This document shows, piece after piece, positions 44,972-55,119 of a stretch of DNA of 64,000 bases. The position numbers were made by a program, and so were the translations under genes. The stretch is from Paramyrothecium sp. XJ0827. Lineage: Eukaryota; Ascomycota; Sordariomycetes; Hypocreales; Stachybotryaceae. Positions within the stretch are counted from its first letter, which is position 1. Every line of letters begins with the position of its first letter. The DNA is taken from contig JAJFPB010000014.1 in NCBI GenBank assembly GCA_020881915.1, positions 1 through 64,000 on the forward strand, in the 5' to 3' direction. A model generated the notes under the pieces. It was not told the DNA's origin. It saw nothing but the letters and a program-made list of their open reading frames with translations, and ran no database searches.

Positions 44972-46332
44972 GATGTTACGATTTTTTGAATCACGCAACT
45001 TATGGCGAAGAACAGGTCGAATTAATGCGCCAGAAAGAGAAGAAAAGAGAAGAAAGAGGAGATGCGACGCTGAATGAGTTGACTGGCATTTTATGTAGCA
45101 TCGGGCTCTGACAGCATGCAAGGTGCGCAAATGCGCAAATCGCGGTTGGGCGGAAGCACTGCAGCAGCATCCTATTGAACTGGCTAACTGATGTTAAACC
45201 GAGTGCTTGGTGTAAGAGCATCGCGAAGATGCTGTATGCTTTAAAAACTACCTGAAACGTACAAAATAGATACTGTTTTACTTTATTTTATGCACGTGAA
45301 TAGGTGAACAGTAATAAGGTTCATTTATTCATCACAGTGGTTCCTACAAATTGGTACCGGTCGATAAGCTTAAATTTTACCTTCCCCACAACCCCAGCCA
45401 TGCTCACCACTTACGACCACTGCACATTCTATACCAGTGGCAGCACCTCCGGAATCCATCCATGATGGAACAGACTCACAAGCTCGGCGTGATTTTACGA
45501 TTTCACTTACAAATTGGTAACTCTCTCATCATCCTTGTGTACAGTAACGCGGCTAAGTCATCACATCCACGTGGATCGTCCCCGAATCCATCATCCCATA
45601 ATCCACCTCCTCCAGCATCTCAACTACCACAGCCCCGTCATCCCATCTCACCATGACCAACTATCGAATTTCACCTCTCTCCACCCACTCCGTCAACAAT
45701 AACTTCTCTTCTCTCTCGACAGCCATCACCGTCGAACAGTTGCTCCCACGTGCCGTGCCCAGCCATGCAGGTTGGAATTGCATGCCTCCATCGAGCCCGC
45801 ATTATGTGCAAGTGCCAAGGTGGCCAAGACGCAGGAACACCGCGTTGTGTATGCCCGCCTGGGCTCTCATTTTGCTGCCGCCGCCCTTGAGTAAGAGGCG
45901 ATTGGCAGGATTGGATTCGCTGGGTGGAGCATGGCCCATCAAGGTCCTCACCACTGCGCATGCGTAGTTCTCGGTACGGTCGGCTTGGCGGTTGCGGGAG
46001 ATGTGGCCGTGAGCTCGATGGGCGAGCACGCTGCAGCAACGTGACAACCTCATTCGTCCAATCGCTTCATAATCCTACCTGTGAACCCATGCAATGCTGT
46101 ATCTTGCCCAGACATCGAAAGCGGTCTATTACATGCTGTCCATGAGTTCGTCAAGGTCGTCTTGCTGAATGCTACGTCCATTCTTGGCTATGTAGAAGAT
46201 GTTTAAATAGACATGTCCACTACATGATGTGAGGAAGTTTGTCCTGGGTCGCTTGCCGTCAGTCTCCGGTGCAACCTCTCCAAGCCCCTACAGGTTCTCG
46301 AGTCCCAGATCGTCCCAAGTTAACTGCTCAAG
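44972..46332. promoter_or_regulatory. Intergenic region between C2H2 and alkaline phosphatase genes
   Basis: About 1.36 kb upstream of both divergent genes. The left part (45230-45340) is A+T-rich. Minus-strand frames at 45802-46053 and 46129-46290 have somewhat protein-like composition (for example IFYIAKNGRSIQQDDLDEL near 46150-46210), but I could not assemble a gene. A short C/T-rich stretch precedes the phosphatase start. Confidence 0.4.
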
Positions 46333-47874
46333 ATGCGTAGCTCTGCTGTCCTTGCCGGCGCCGTCGCCCCTGTGGCCCTTGCGGCCATTGCGCCCAAGAA
46401 CGTCATCTTCATTGTTCCCGACGGTCTTGCGCCCGCTGGCCAGACGATTGCCCGCACTTACAAGGCCGTCGTTGAGGGCAACTCCCTTCCCAACGCGCCC
46501 GGCGAGATCCCTGACCTCCCGGTCGACCGCACCGTAAGACTCCTCGAAGCATGTTTGCGGCGAAGCTCTGGCTGACCTTCCGTAGCCCATTGGCAACACC
46601 CGCACCCACTCTAGCAACCGCCTGGTCACTGACTCGGCTGCCGCGGGAACGGCCCTTGCCGCTGGTCACAAGACTGAGAATGGTGCCATTGGTGTCTTGC
46701 CCAACGGCCAGCCCGTGGGCACCATTCTCGAGGCTGCCAAGCTGCACGGCTACTACACGGGTCTGGTCGTTACCAGCACCATCAACCACGCCACCCCGGC
46801 CGGTAAATAGACATGTCCCTCCCACAACCGGTCCATGCTAACTTGCGCACAGCCTACTCTGCCCACGTCAACAATCGCAATGCCCTGGGTGCCATTGCTG
46901 AGCAGCAGATTGGCTACAGCGGAGGCCTGGGCCAGTCCGTTGATGTGCTCCTTGGCGGCGGTCGCTGCCACTTCCGACCCAAGGGAACCAGTGGCTCGTG
47001 CCGTAGCGACGAAGTGGACCTTTTTAAGTTCGCCGCCGACCAGGGCTACTATGTTGCCCAAAACCGTTCCGGCTTCGAGGACTTCGAGAAGGGTCTTGGC
47101 TCTGCCCGTCTCCCTATCCTGGGTCTCTTCCACGACAACGACTTGAGCTACGAAATCGACCGACAGCAGCAGCCTGCTGACGAGCGCGAGCCTTCGCTCA
47201 CCGAGATGACCGAGACCGCCCTCAACGCCCTGCACCGCGCCACTCACTGCAAGGACAAGGGCTTCTTCATGATGATCGAGGCCTCGCGAATCGACCACGC
47301 CTCTCACGCACACGACTCCGTTGCACACCTCTGGGATGTCCTTGAGTACAACAACGTGGTGGACGTTGTCACGAAGTGGATCGATGACCACCCCGACACC
47401 GCCATGGTCTCCGTGGCCGACCACGAGACCGGCGGCCTCACCCTGACCGGCTACGACCCCCGACCCCTGGAGGCTGGCAAGCATTCTGTTGCGTACCTTG
47501 CCGACCAGTGGAGCGACTACGAGGGCGACGATCGCCGCGGCTTCTTGGTCGAGGAGATCCTGCCTGCTTACGGCATCACTGACGCCACCCCGGCGCAGAT
47601 CGAGTCTCTCATCAACAGCAACAACTTTGCCCAAACGCTGGCTGACATTATCAATGGGCGAAGTGGCATCGCCTGGTCCACCGGTGGCCACTCCGGTGTT
47701 GACACGACGCTGTACGCGTACGGTGCAGGCGAGCTAGGCCAGCAGCTCAAGCTCGACCTTGCCGGTTCCTGGGATAACACCTATCTTCCCAAGTACCTTG
47801 CGGAGGCTCTGAAGGTTGACCTCGATGAGGTTACCGCCTTGCTGCGGGAGAATGGCACCGACTGGATCCCGTAA
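46333..47874 (+). CDS. Alkaline phosphatase, secretory/vacuolar type
   Basis: Phosphomonoesterase of the alkaline phosphatase superfamily, which uses two zinc ions, one magnesium ion and a phosphoserine intermediate. Exons are 46333-46533, 46586-46802 and 46853-47874; introns of 52 bp (GTAAGA donor, CTGAC branch) and 50 bp keep the frame, giving about 479 aa. An N-terminal hydrophobic segment (residues 4-20) acts as signal peptide or anchor. Catalytic features are IFIVPDG near 26-32, TDSAAAGTALAAG with nucleophile Ser at about 84, SRIDHASHAHD, VADHETGG and the final GGHSGVDT with the metal-ligand His. No transmembrane tail follows, so a secreted or vacuolar-lumen enzyme is likely. The set of metal ligands looks complete. 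Regulation by phosphate starvation is common for the family, but no PHO-type site was verified here. Confidence 0.92.
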
Positions 47875-48331
47875 AGAGTGATATGTTTAACAAGGCCGTC
47901 CATAATCTGAAATGTGTATATAATTGACTTTAATCAATAATCCATTTTCGGCTTGCGCCAGTAAATATAAACGCTGTCCTCGCTCGCAAATGCATGAGAT
48001 GGTGAGATGGTACAATGAGCCGGCCTTAATGGCAAGAAGCTAGAAACCCGGGACGGAATCCTGGACTGGTATCAACAATTCGAAAGACCGTAATTCTGTT
48101 TGAAGGCCAAGGTAGGTCTGGACGCTCGAGGCTTCAAGTTTTCGTTGGGACGGCTTGACGTGTTGCCGAACAAGACAACTGCCATACCGCGGTTTGGCGC
48201 ACGCTGCCGCGGGCATCGCCTGAACAACCCGCAATGTCGTAGATGCATAGCGATTTCATATATAGTTGGCAGCAGATGGAGAACTTCCACGCAACCGGGC
48301 GATAGGGAACAATGGCTCTCAGAGCTCAAAA
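47875..48331. other. Convergent 3' spacer
   Basis: About 460 bp between the alkaline phosphatase stop and the Tim17-family stop codon, which face each other. It is A+T-rich after the phosphatase stop. No gene or repeat is seen. Confidence 0.5.
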
Positions 48332-49051
48332 CTACCCTTGCATAGTCTCTTTCTCCGATAAGCGCGACTTGGTACGGCCGCGGAGGAACTCAACGTATCC
48401 AATTGGCCGGCCACGCGCAAGTCCAACAAGATCTTGAACGCCGCCGTAGACGACACCGAAAAGCATGCCGTATCTTGCGGCTCTGGCAGCAGTCGAGAGT
48501 GAGAAGCGGTCTGTTCGCAAGGTTAGCGTCGGCTCCAACGAGGCGGCAGAAGAAAAAGAAGAAGCATATGAGCAAACATAGTGTCGGCACTTACGCCACA
48601 AGGAAAAGCCCCCGGCAACAGTCAGGGTTGCGACAATGGTGGAAAACATGTCGCTGCTGCCTCGGTAACGATCAACGGTGGTTTCCAGGCCCAGGGCCAC
48701 AAAACTCCAGAAGCCCGTCTTTGCGCCCATGCGGAAACCTTCGCGCAGGCCGCCCTGCATAGCGTGGTAATTCTTGGTCTTGTGGTACAAGTACCATCCG
48801 GTCGTCGTGTCGGGCATCTTGTGGGCGTGCTCGGCGCGGAACCGGAGCTGCGCCATCTGGCCGCCCTGCATGGAGCCGAGCATGAATCCGACCAGGGACG
48901 AGGAGATGGTGCCGAGGAGGAGGCGTGTAGGCGTCGTGACGGAGAGTCGTGGGTGCGCCTCCAACGGATCAGATATCAGGGCTGGGTTCGTCGGAGATGG
49001 GGGAGCCGCAACCTCGTGGCTGGCTTCCGCGGTGAGTCCGGAGAGAGGCAT
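48332..49051 (-). CDS. Tim17/Tim22/Tim23-family mitochondrial membrane protein
   Basis: Small multi-span protein of the Tim17/22/23/PMP24 superfamily, expected in the inner mitochondrial membrane. Exons are 49051-48595 and 48510-48332 with an 84 bp intron (GTAAGT donor, ACAG end), giving about 211 aa. Residues about 45-60 (LLLGTISSSLVGFMLGSMQGG), 105-125 (GAKTGFWSFVALGLETT), 135-150 and 160-180 look like membrane segments with the small-residue packing of the family. The intron length is a multiple of three and contains no stop, so retention would give a 239 aa form. The sequence does not clearly match Tim17, Tim22 or Tim23 themselves; a TIMMDC1-like assembly factor is one alternative. It is divergent from a small unrecognised gene. 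Confidence 0.75.
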   Translation of the reverse strand: MPLSGLTAEASHEVAAPPSPTNPALISDPLEAHPRLSVTTPTRLLLGTISSSLVGFMLGSMQGGQMAQLRFRAEHAHKMPDTTTGWYLYHKTKNYHAMQGGLREGFRMGAKTGFWSFVALGLETTVDRYRGSSDMFSTIVATLTVAGGFSLWRKCRHYVCSYASSFSSAASLEPTLTLRTDRFSLSTAARAARYGMLFGVVYGGVQDLVGLARGRPIGYVEFLRGRTKSRLSEKETMQG

Positions 49052-49412
49052 GGTGGTAATGGTAGGATGAACCTGAATCTGCCAAGCCAGTAGGGGGTTT
49101 GGACACTTCCTCGCACAATTACTGGTGAGGCGGCGGCTTTGTCGAGGTTGAGGGTGAGCAGGGTAAAAGTTGGGACCGGGGATAGAGCTTCAAGCTCAAG
49201 AAAGTTACAGGGTCGCAGGTACCTCGTAGCGCAGTAGCGTAGCACTTTACACGCTCCCACGTGATGGCGCGCATCGGCGCTCGCGTCAACTAAAGTACGG
49301 CGCCTAAGAGTAAGGCACAGACAGGTATTTACATCATCTGCCCCTCCATTTCCGCAAAGTGCTGTTCGAGCTTGGATAATTCAATCATCTGCAAAGTCCA
49401 GCGCACGACGAA
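49052..49412. promoter_or_regulatory. Short divergent promoter
   Basis: About 360 bp separate two divergent start codons (Tim17-family and the small gene). No clear TATA box. The short spacing suggests shared regulation, but this is inference. Confidence 0.45.
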
Positions 49413-49869
49413 ATGGTCAGTGCTACCGCACAACTCGAATCCTTTTCTCAACTAACACAGCCAGTCTAACGTTGACGATGCCCACATCTCGGTGCGCTTC
49501 AAGCACGGCATCCACACCATATACGTATTCGTCGATGCCCTTGCGCCCTTCTCCGCGGTGAGCCAGGAGCTTGTCGACCTCCTGCGCGACCGCTACCCCG
49601 ATGGACTGACTTCGTCAATCGACCCTCCCAAGGAGACGTCGATACCGAGCGACAACGTCAAGATTGCGTACGGCGTCCTCAACTCGCCCAGAGACCCGTC
49701 GCGCGGGTGGAAGCGTCTGAATGTGGGTGATGACGAGTCCTACACACCGACAAAGTGCGGGATCGATAACAACAGCATCGTGGCATTTACGTTTGTGGGC
49801 GACGATGACGACGAGGTCCTCTTCGAGGTCGAGTGGCCGAGGGAGGCGGAGGAGGAGGAGGAGGCTTGA
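49413..49869 (+). CDS. Small unrecognised protein; first exon is the start codon only
   Basis: The ATG at 49413-49415 is followed at once by a 49 bp intron (49416-49464) with a GTCAGT donor and an ACTAAC branch; it ends at CCAG. Exon 2 (49465-49869) then reads SNVDDAHISVRFKHGIHTIY and runs to a stop, giving about 135 aa. The body is well mixed (VFVDALAPFSAVSQELVDLL) and ends in an acidic tail of Asp and Glu. It looks like a genuine conserved globular protein, but I do not recognise the family and assign no function. If the intron is not used, a shorter frame could start within exon 2 at an alternative codon; no in-frame ATG is available early in it, which supports the split start. Confidence 0.72.
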
Positions 49870-50604
49870 GCGTGCGCGGCGGAGTTGAAATGCTAATACG
49901 GCTACAATGCGTGCGTCGAGCGTATGAGGCATGGCCACGGTATCTCTGATCTCTCAGACCCTGCGACGGCACATGCACGGTCTGACCGACTGTTCCGGGA
50001 AGCAGGCCAGGAGTCGACGTGGACGGGCTTTCCGCCAGACAGACGACGTTGCTCTGGCCTTGCACCATTCCATTGACAAGGGGCACCATGATGGCACTCA
50101 AAGCATCTACAGTATTCGGACAAAGGGCATGGCCCGTAATGTGCAAGCGAGGCTGGTTTGGCTGCGAGCACGCAGTTGATCAAAAATTTGTCTGGGGCTG
50201 CGATTGAGACTTTAGCACCGAAAGTGCCGAAATGCTGTATTGATAAGCGCCACTGTAGACTTTCGTGAAGTCTAATTACGCCTTTTTCCCGTCTCTTTTT
50301 CTTCCTACCTGTCTTCCTTCTTACACTCCCAGTACAAAGTTATGAACAATACAATTTACCCAAACACTCTCATATACAATCTACTGCAGGAAATCATGAA
50401 TTATCTCACGAGTCAGTGTAAGTCAAAAGTGCTGCTTAGTCAGCGACACACGGCGCGTGTTCAGGGGCCATGGATCTGGCGACCCCTATTTTGCCCATAA
50501 TCCTTCAGCGACAGGCTTCAGAAATCGGTTGAGGACTCGCTCGTCCGCCACCGCATCGCTTCCGCTCCGCTGGCGATCTGCGCTTCGCATATGCCGCCGA
50601 CTAC
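49870..50604. promoter_or_regulatory. Intergenic region upstream of the phosphoesterase gene
   Basis: About 735 bp. It contains a pyrimidine-rich tract at 50281-50335 (TTTTTCCCGTCTC-like) and an A+T-rich stretch to about 50410. No gene is supported. Confidence 0.45.
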
Positions 50605-52317
50605 ATGTCCGTCGTGGCCTTCTTTCGCCATGGTTTGCGCCTCCTGGTGCCCCTGGCGGTAGCCTGCACAATCTACCTCTACCTCTACCCAGTCTTTGGC
50701 GGATGCGCCTTTCCCGCCTCCTCGAGGGACCCGAAGCAGGCCTTTGAGCAGACCAAGAAGCTGCACTGGCCCTACAGCCAGCCCGTTTCGGACGACTTTG
50801 CGCCCTTCCGACTGCTGGCGCTGGGCGATCCGCAGCTTGAAGGCGACACCTCGATCCCGATCCACCAGCATGGCACCCTGCCGCACTTGAAGAAGATTGC
50901 GAACCATCTGAGGTTCAAGACGAAGCATTCTTCCCTGTGGGAACGTTTGCGGATGATCAGCCACGACACGGTCGACTTTTACTTTGAGGATATCCCCAAC
51001 CTTCTCGAGTCGGGGAGGAAGACCTTCGACCATTTTGGCAACGATTTCTACCTGGCGCACATCTACCGAACCCTCCACTGGTGGACACGGCCCACCCATG
51101 TTTCCGTCCTCGGTGATCTCCTCGGAAGCCAGTGGATCACCGATGCTGAATTCGAGCGGAGGGGCTGGCGCTTCTGGAATAGGGCATTCAGGGGCGCTCA
51201 ACGGCTACCAGACGAGCTCGCCATGTGGCCCAAGGACGAGTACGACGTGTCGGGCTACCTCAACGACCCAGCGGACGCCGACATCTGGTCCAAGAGGCTG
51301 CTCAACGTGGCGGGCAACCACGACATTGGCTACGCCGGCGACCTGACCAAGGCGCGCCTCGAGCGGTTCGAGCGGCTCTTCGGCAAGGCCAACTACGAGC
51401 TGCGCTTCGAGCTGCCAGTCACAGACCCCAAGATCAATGCCACAATCAGCCATGACGAAACCGACACCGAGTCTGTGCGGCTACCTCCGGAGATCCGCAT
51501 CCTCGTCCTCAACGACATGAATCTCGACACGCCCGCCAAGGACAACGATCTGCAGGACCAGACGTACGACTTTATCAACGCCGTCATCGGCACGTCTTCG
51601 TCGGTCGAGTTCCAGGGCCACTATACCATCATCCTCGCGCATATTCCGCTGCACAAACCCGAAGGCATCTGCGTGGATTCGCCCTTTTTCGACTTCCACG
51701 CCAACAGCGGGGGCGTCAAGGAGCAGAACATGCTCAGCCTGGACGCCAGCAAGGGCTTCCTCGAGGGGCTCTTTGGCATCAGCGCCGACACGGGCGCGGC
51801 TGGCAACGGTCGTGGCCGCAGCGGCATCCTGCTCAACGGGCACGACCACGAGGGCTGCGACACTTTCCACTACGTCAACCACTCACACGGCGAGTTTCAC
51901 TTCGACCGGGAGTGGCAGGTGTTGCCGTGGGCCGAGGCCGAGGCGCAGGGCCTCCCGTCGCAGCGCTCCACGCCTGGCCGCCGCGAGATCACGGTGCGCA
52001 GCATGATGGGGGGCTTCGGCGGCAACGCGGGCCTGCTGAGCGTGTGGTTCGACCACGAGGCCTGGGAGTGGCGGTCCGAGTACGTCGACTGTCCGCTGGG
52101 CACTCAACACTTCTGGTGGCTGGCGCACATCCTGGATTTTGCTGCGCTGGTGGGCTTCGCCCTGTACGGGCTGGTCCTGGCACTGCTCGCCGCCGGCGTT
52201 GACGTTGACGGCCGCTTCTACCAAGGCGTGCGCTGGGTCGGCCGTCGCTTCGGATTGGCAAAGGGGGAAAAGCCCAAGGGGCCGGTGGTGAGCGAGAATG
52301 GCAAGCACAAATCATGA
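50605..52317 (+). CDS. Ted1/Cdc1-type ER metallophosphoesterase (GPI remodelling)
   Basis: Calcineurin-like phosphoesterase of the Cdc1/Ted1/MPPE1 family, ER-membrane enzymes that remove ethanolamine phosphate from GPI anchors before export. It is a single exon of 570 aa. A membrane segment lies at about residues 10-31. Metal-binding motifs appear in order: GDPQ at 74-77 (the family form of the usual DxH), GD at 170-171, GNHD at 237-240, a LAHIPLH stretch at about 344-350 and NGHDHEGC at 411-418. A second membrane segment lies near residues 505-530, with a short basic tail ending in KHKS that may be a dilysine-like ER retrieval signal. This two-anchor topology fits Ted1/Cdc1. The start is the first ATG in frame and precedes the anchor directly. 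Confidence 0.9.
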   Translation: MSVVAFFRHGLRLLVPLAVACTIYLYLYPVFGGCAFPASSRDPKQAFEQTKKLHWPYSQPVSDDFAPFRLLALGDPQLEGDTSIPIHQHGTLPHLKKIANHLRFKTKHSSLWERLRMISHDTVDFYFEDIPNLLESGRKTFDHFGNDFYLAHIYRTLHWWTRPTHVSVLGDLLGSQWITDAEFERRGWRFWNRAFRGAQRLPDELAMWPKDEYDVSGYLNDPADADIWSKRLLNVAGNHDIGYAGDLTKARLERFERLFGKANYELRFELPVTDPKINATISHDETDTESVRLPPEIRILVLNDMNLDTPAKDNDLQDQTYDFINAVIGTSSSVEFQGHYTIILAHIPLHKPEGICVDSPFFDFHANSGGVKEQNMLSLDASKGFLEGLFGISADTGAAGNGRGRSGILLNGHDHEGCDTFHYVNHSHGEFHFDREWQVLPWAEAEAQGLPSQRSTPGRREITVRSMMGGFGGNAGLLSVWFDHEAWEWRSEYVDCPLGTQHFWWLAHILDFAALVGFALYGLVLALLAAGVDVDGRFYQGVRWVGRRFGLAKGEKPKGPVVSENGKHKS

Positions 52318-53156
52318 TTGGACATAGAAGAGAAACGAGACATTATACCCTGCCGCATGACTGTATATTTTCCCTCTTATAGACGCATTTTCAAACTCCT
52401 TTTCTGCCAGTGTCGTGAATCATGTCGTTTTAACTTTCCTGATTGAGATGATCATGTCCGCCGTCCCGGTGTAGTGTGGGCTCCCTTTTCCTCATCCCTT
52501 CTCACGATAGCTGAGCCTCTAAGGACTTTGACCAATTCAAAGTCATGGCCCAGCCAGAGCTGGGGTAGCACCGTACCAAAGGGGTCCAGCACAGCCTTGT
52601 TTGCGCAACCACGCACCGCCGTGGCCAGCGTCGATTGTGCACTCGCCCGCGTTCTTCCCATGGCCTCCCTGGGGCAACAGCCGAAGAGACCGCAGCGTAG
52701 TCCGCTGCCCTGCACGACAGCCGGAGAATACCTTCATCCAAGGTCGGTCTCTGCATAAGCAGACGGGGAAACGACAGGGTTACACGGCGTCCGTTTGCGA
52801 GCGAAAGCGAGTGTCTCCGGCTAGGCTGTCATCCGCCTCCGGGGGCCAGGGGGGCGACGTCATGTATGTGTTTGTGCGAGGTGAGAGGAAACAGCGTTGC
52901 GTGAAGAGGAGACGGAAGCGCTTGGGGCGAGTCATTGTTGAGCTCGTGGAAGGAGGCTGAGCTTGGGGACAAGATTCAGATCAGCTTCGTTGGGGGGACA
53001 TTGATGGAGAATCTGTGCGACACGGTGAGGGAAGACGAGTATATATATGGATGAGCGAACAACTCCATGGACGAGAAGACGAGTTTCTTTTTCTCCTCTT
53101 TCTCTATCCGTTCGACCTAGTATCCTGATAACTTCTCTACTCTCCGACTCAACCTC
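52318..53156. promoter_or_regulatory. Intergenic region with TATA box before secreted-protein gene
   Basis: About 840 bp. The right end carries a strong TATA-like run at 53040-53047 and then C/T-rich sequence at 53085-53110, a typical fungal promoter. No gene is seen in the remainder. Confidence 0.5.
53040..53047 (+). promoter_or_regulatory. TATA box of secreted modular protein gene
   Basis: An eight-base alternating TA run about 110 bp upstream of the start codon, followed by a pyrimidine tract. Position and composition fit a strong, regulated promoter. Confidence 0.55.
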
Positions 53157-54328
53157 ATGCTTAGGATAAAGAACACGATGCAGCTCGCCGCGCTTTGCCT
53201 CCTGGTGCTACAGCTTGCCGTGGCCGCGAGAGCAGGAGCAGACGCAGACGCAGAGGTGGACCCGAGATATGGGCGGAGGACATACTGCTCTCGCCTCAGG
53301 GGAAGACAGGACGACGAGTATGAACTCTCACCATCTGGTCCGAACAAGGCCGAGAAAGGCATGGGATTTCGTACACTGACTTACACGCCCAGGCACGCAC
53401 GATGCATGGCACGCCTCAGAGCCCTTGAACACGACCGCCCGCGTCGAGCAGAGCCAACATCTTCCTCGTCTGGTCCTCCAGATAACTGCGGCGCCGGCGG
53501 CGAATGCGACTGCAGTCTCATCGAGGACCGCAACAGCGACGAGTAAGTCCCCCAGTATGGATATAGACACCAAAACCGTTCGTCTCCGGTCTCGAGAATC
53601 ATGCTCTCGCTCTTTCTTTTCCTCTCTCCCTCTCCGCCACTATGAGACAAAGAACTAACAAGTACACTGCAGGTATTTCCAATGTGTAACAAACCCAAAC
53701 TGCGAGCATTGCTGGATCTCAACCCTGACGACGTCCACCACGGTCCCGAGCTCGACAGCACCACCTCCGCCGGCCACGACTACGAGTACGACCGATTATA
53801 GGACCATGCCGCCAGGGACGTATACCGAGACACTGACGGATGGATCTGTGAATGTCATCATTGTTATTCCTGCACCGGCTACGTCAGCTCCTCCTCCTCC
53901 TCCGCCTCCTCCTCCACCACCACCGCCGCCGCCGCCGCCTCCACCCCCTGCCCCAACAACTTCACTGCCACCGGCGCCGACGTCAGAACCAGAATCGACG
54001 ACCCGCGTCACGCTGACGACTACGTCCATGTTGGTCGTCACGGTGCCGGCACCCCAGACGTCTGCGTCAAGCGCGACCACCACGCCGGCTCTCAACTGCC
54101 CGGCGTCCTGCGACTGCGCCGGCATCGTGGACAAGCAAAGCGATGAGTATGCCTCCCGTCATTATGTCCAAGTCTTCCCACCATACATCACAGCTACAGT
54201 CACTGGAGGTTGCTGATTACGCGGTTGCCAGGTACATGCAATGCATCACCAATCCCAACTGCGAGGCCTGCAGGGCTGGACGGGTTACTTCGTTGGCGCC
54301 GGCGCCGCTGCCCTCTCCTTTACAGTAG
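53157..54328 (+). CDS. Secreted protein of repeated Cys modules with Pro-rich linker
   Basis: Four exons: 53157-53317, 53393-53542, 53673-54146 and 54232-54328; introns are 75, 130 and 85 bp, all phase 2. The product is about 293 aa. The N-terminus is a signal peptide (LAALCLLVLQLAVAARA); an ATG at 53178 is an alternative start. The rest repeats a module: CDC, about seven residues, S-D-E, then Y-x-x-C-[VI]-T-N-P-N-C-E-x-C. Copies are at the exon 2/3 and exon 3/4 junctions, with a weaker one (YCSRLRGRQDDE, then HARCMARL) at exon 1/2. In every copy the intron interrupts the glutamate codon of D-D-E or S-D-E. A long Pro run and Thr/Ser-rich linker separate the modules. I do not recognise a named family. 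The shared intron position implies duplication of exon-bounded units. A small secreted cell-wall or effector-like role is possible but unproven. Confidence 0.75.
53888..53950 (+). repeat. Proline-coding CCT/CCA/CCG repeat
   Basis: A run of about twenty proline codons with mixed third bases inside exon 3 of the secreted protein, forming a rigid linker between Cys modules. Confidence 0.85.
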
Positions 54329-55119
54329 GAGACGGAAAAGGAAGCTGAAGACAGAAAGTAGCAAGGAGCTATGGATATAAGAAACTTCTGCGATGAGGCG
54401 TGGCGCACATGCTGCTTTTGCTTAGCTCTAGTCATACTATGTGGTTCATAACACCTCAGGCGTTCACGACACATGCGCAATGCGCAAATAGTAAATGTCA
54501 AGTTTCACCGCACATCTCGCTGGGTACAACCGAACCTCTCGTCAGAGCACTGCGTCAGACATGCAACGGTTATTCACGGTGTCTCATGAGCTACAGCAGC
54601 TCCTCGTGCTACGCGACATCCAGCTCGCCAATGTCGACTTTACCTCTCGTCACCTCCATCACACGGAACGGGAAAGAAAATAAGGCCCAAGGTAAGTCGT
54701 ATTACGACGTGCTATGCCTCGCTTCATATCACCTTCATACAACCGCCTCTCCTCCCCCAAGAACAGATACTATACACACAGCAGCGGTTGCAGACGGCTC
54801 CGTCACCGGTCCTGTACACCACTCATCGTACAGACTCGCCTCGCCGTTAAGGGCTTTTTTCTTTCGATTTCCTGAATGGCTTCCGCGCCGGACCCCCCTT
54901 CACAAAAATGCTCGGTTCTATATGCGCGTGTTTGCTGCTTTTCCGCCGAAATATTGCTTTCCCCACGTTCCATCTGAATGGCTTCAAGGTGAAGCCCGTC
55001 CAACGGCGAGTTATTACTCTGACATGTGATGTCATAACTCTCATATAAGTACACTGTAAGATTTAAAAAAGAAAACATTAGAAGATGGTAGTGTCGAGTG
55101 GGGTGTTTTCAAGCCCAGC
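54329..55119. other. Convergent 3' spacer
   Basis: About 790 bp between the secreted-protein stop and the Tim50 stop codon. Two open frames of 60-200 codons cross it (for example 54400-55029), but they have irregular composition and no motif. No gene is supported. Confidence 0.45.

Noticed and set aside
46753..47691. 312-codon minus-strand frame opposite alkaline phosphatase
   Set aside because: Antisense shadow of a verified enzyme; no motif of its own.
54400..55029. 209-codon frame after the secreted-protein gene
   Set aside because: Lies in a 3' spacer, with no motif and uneven composition.
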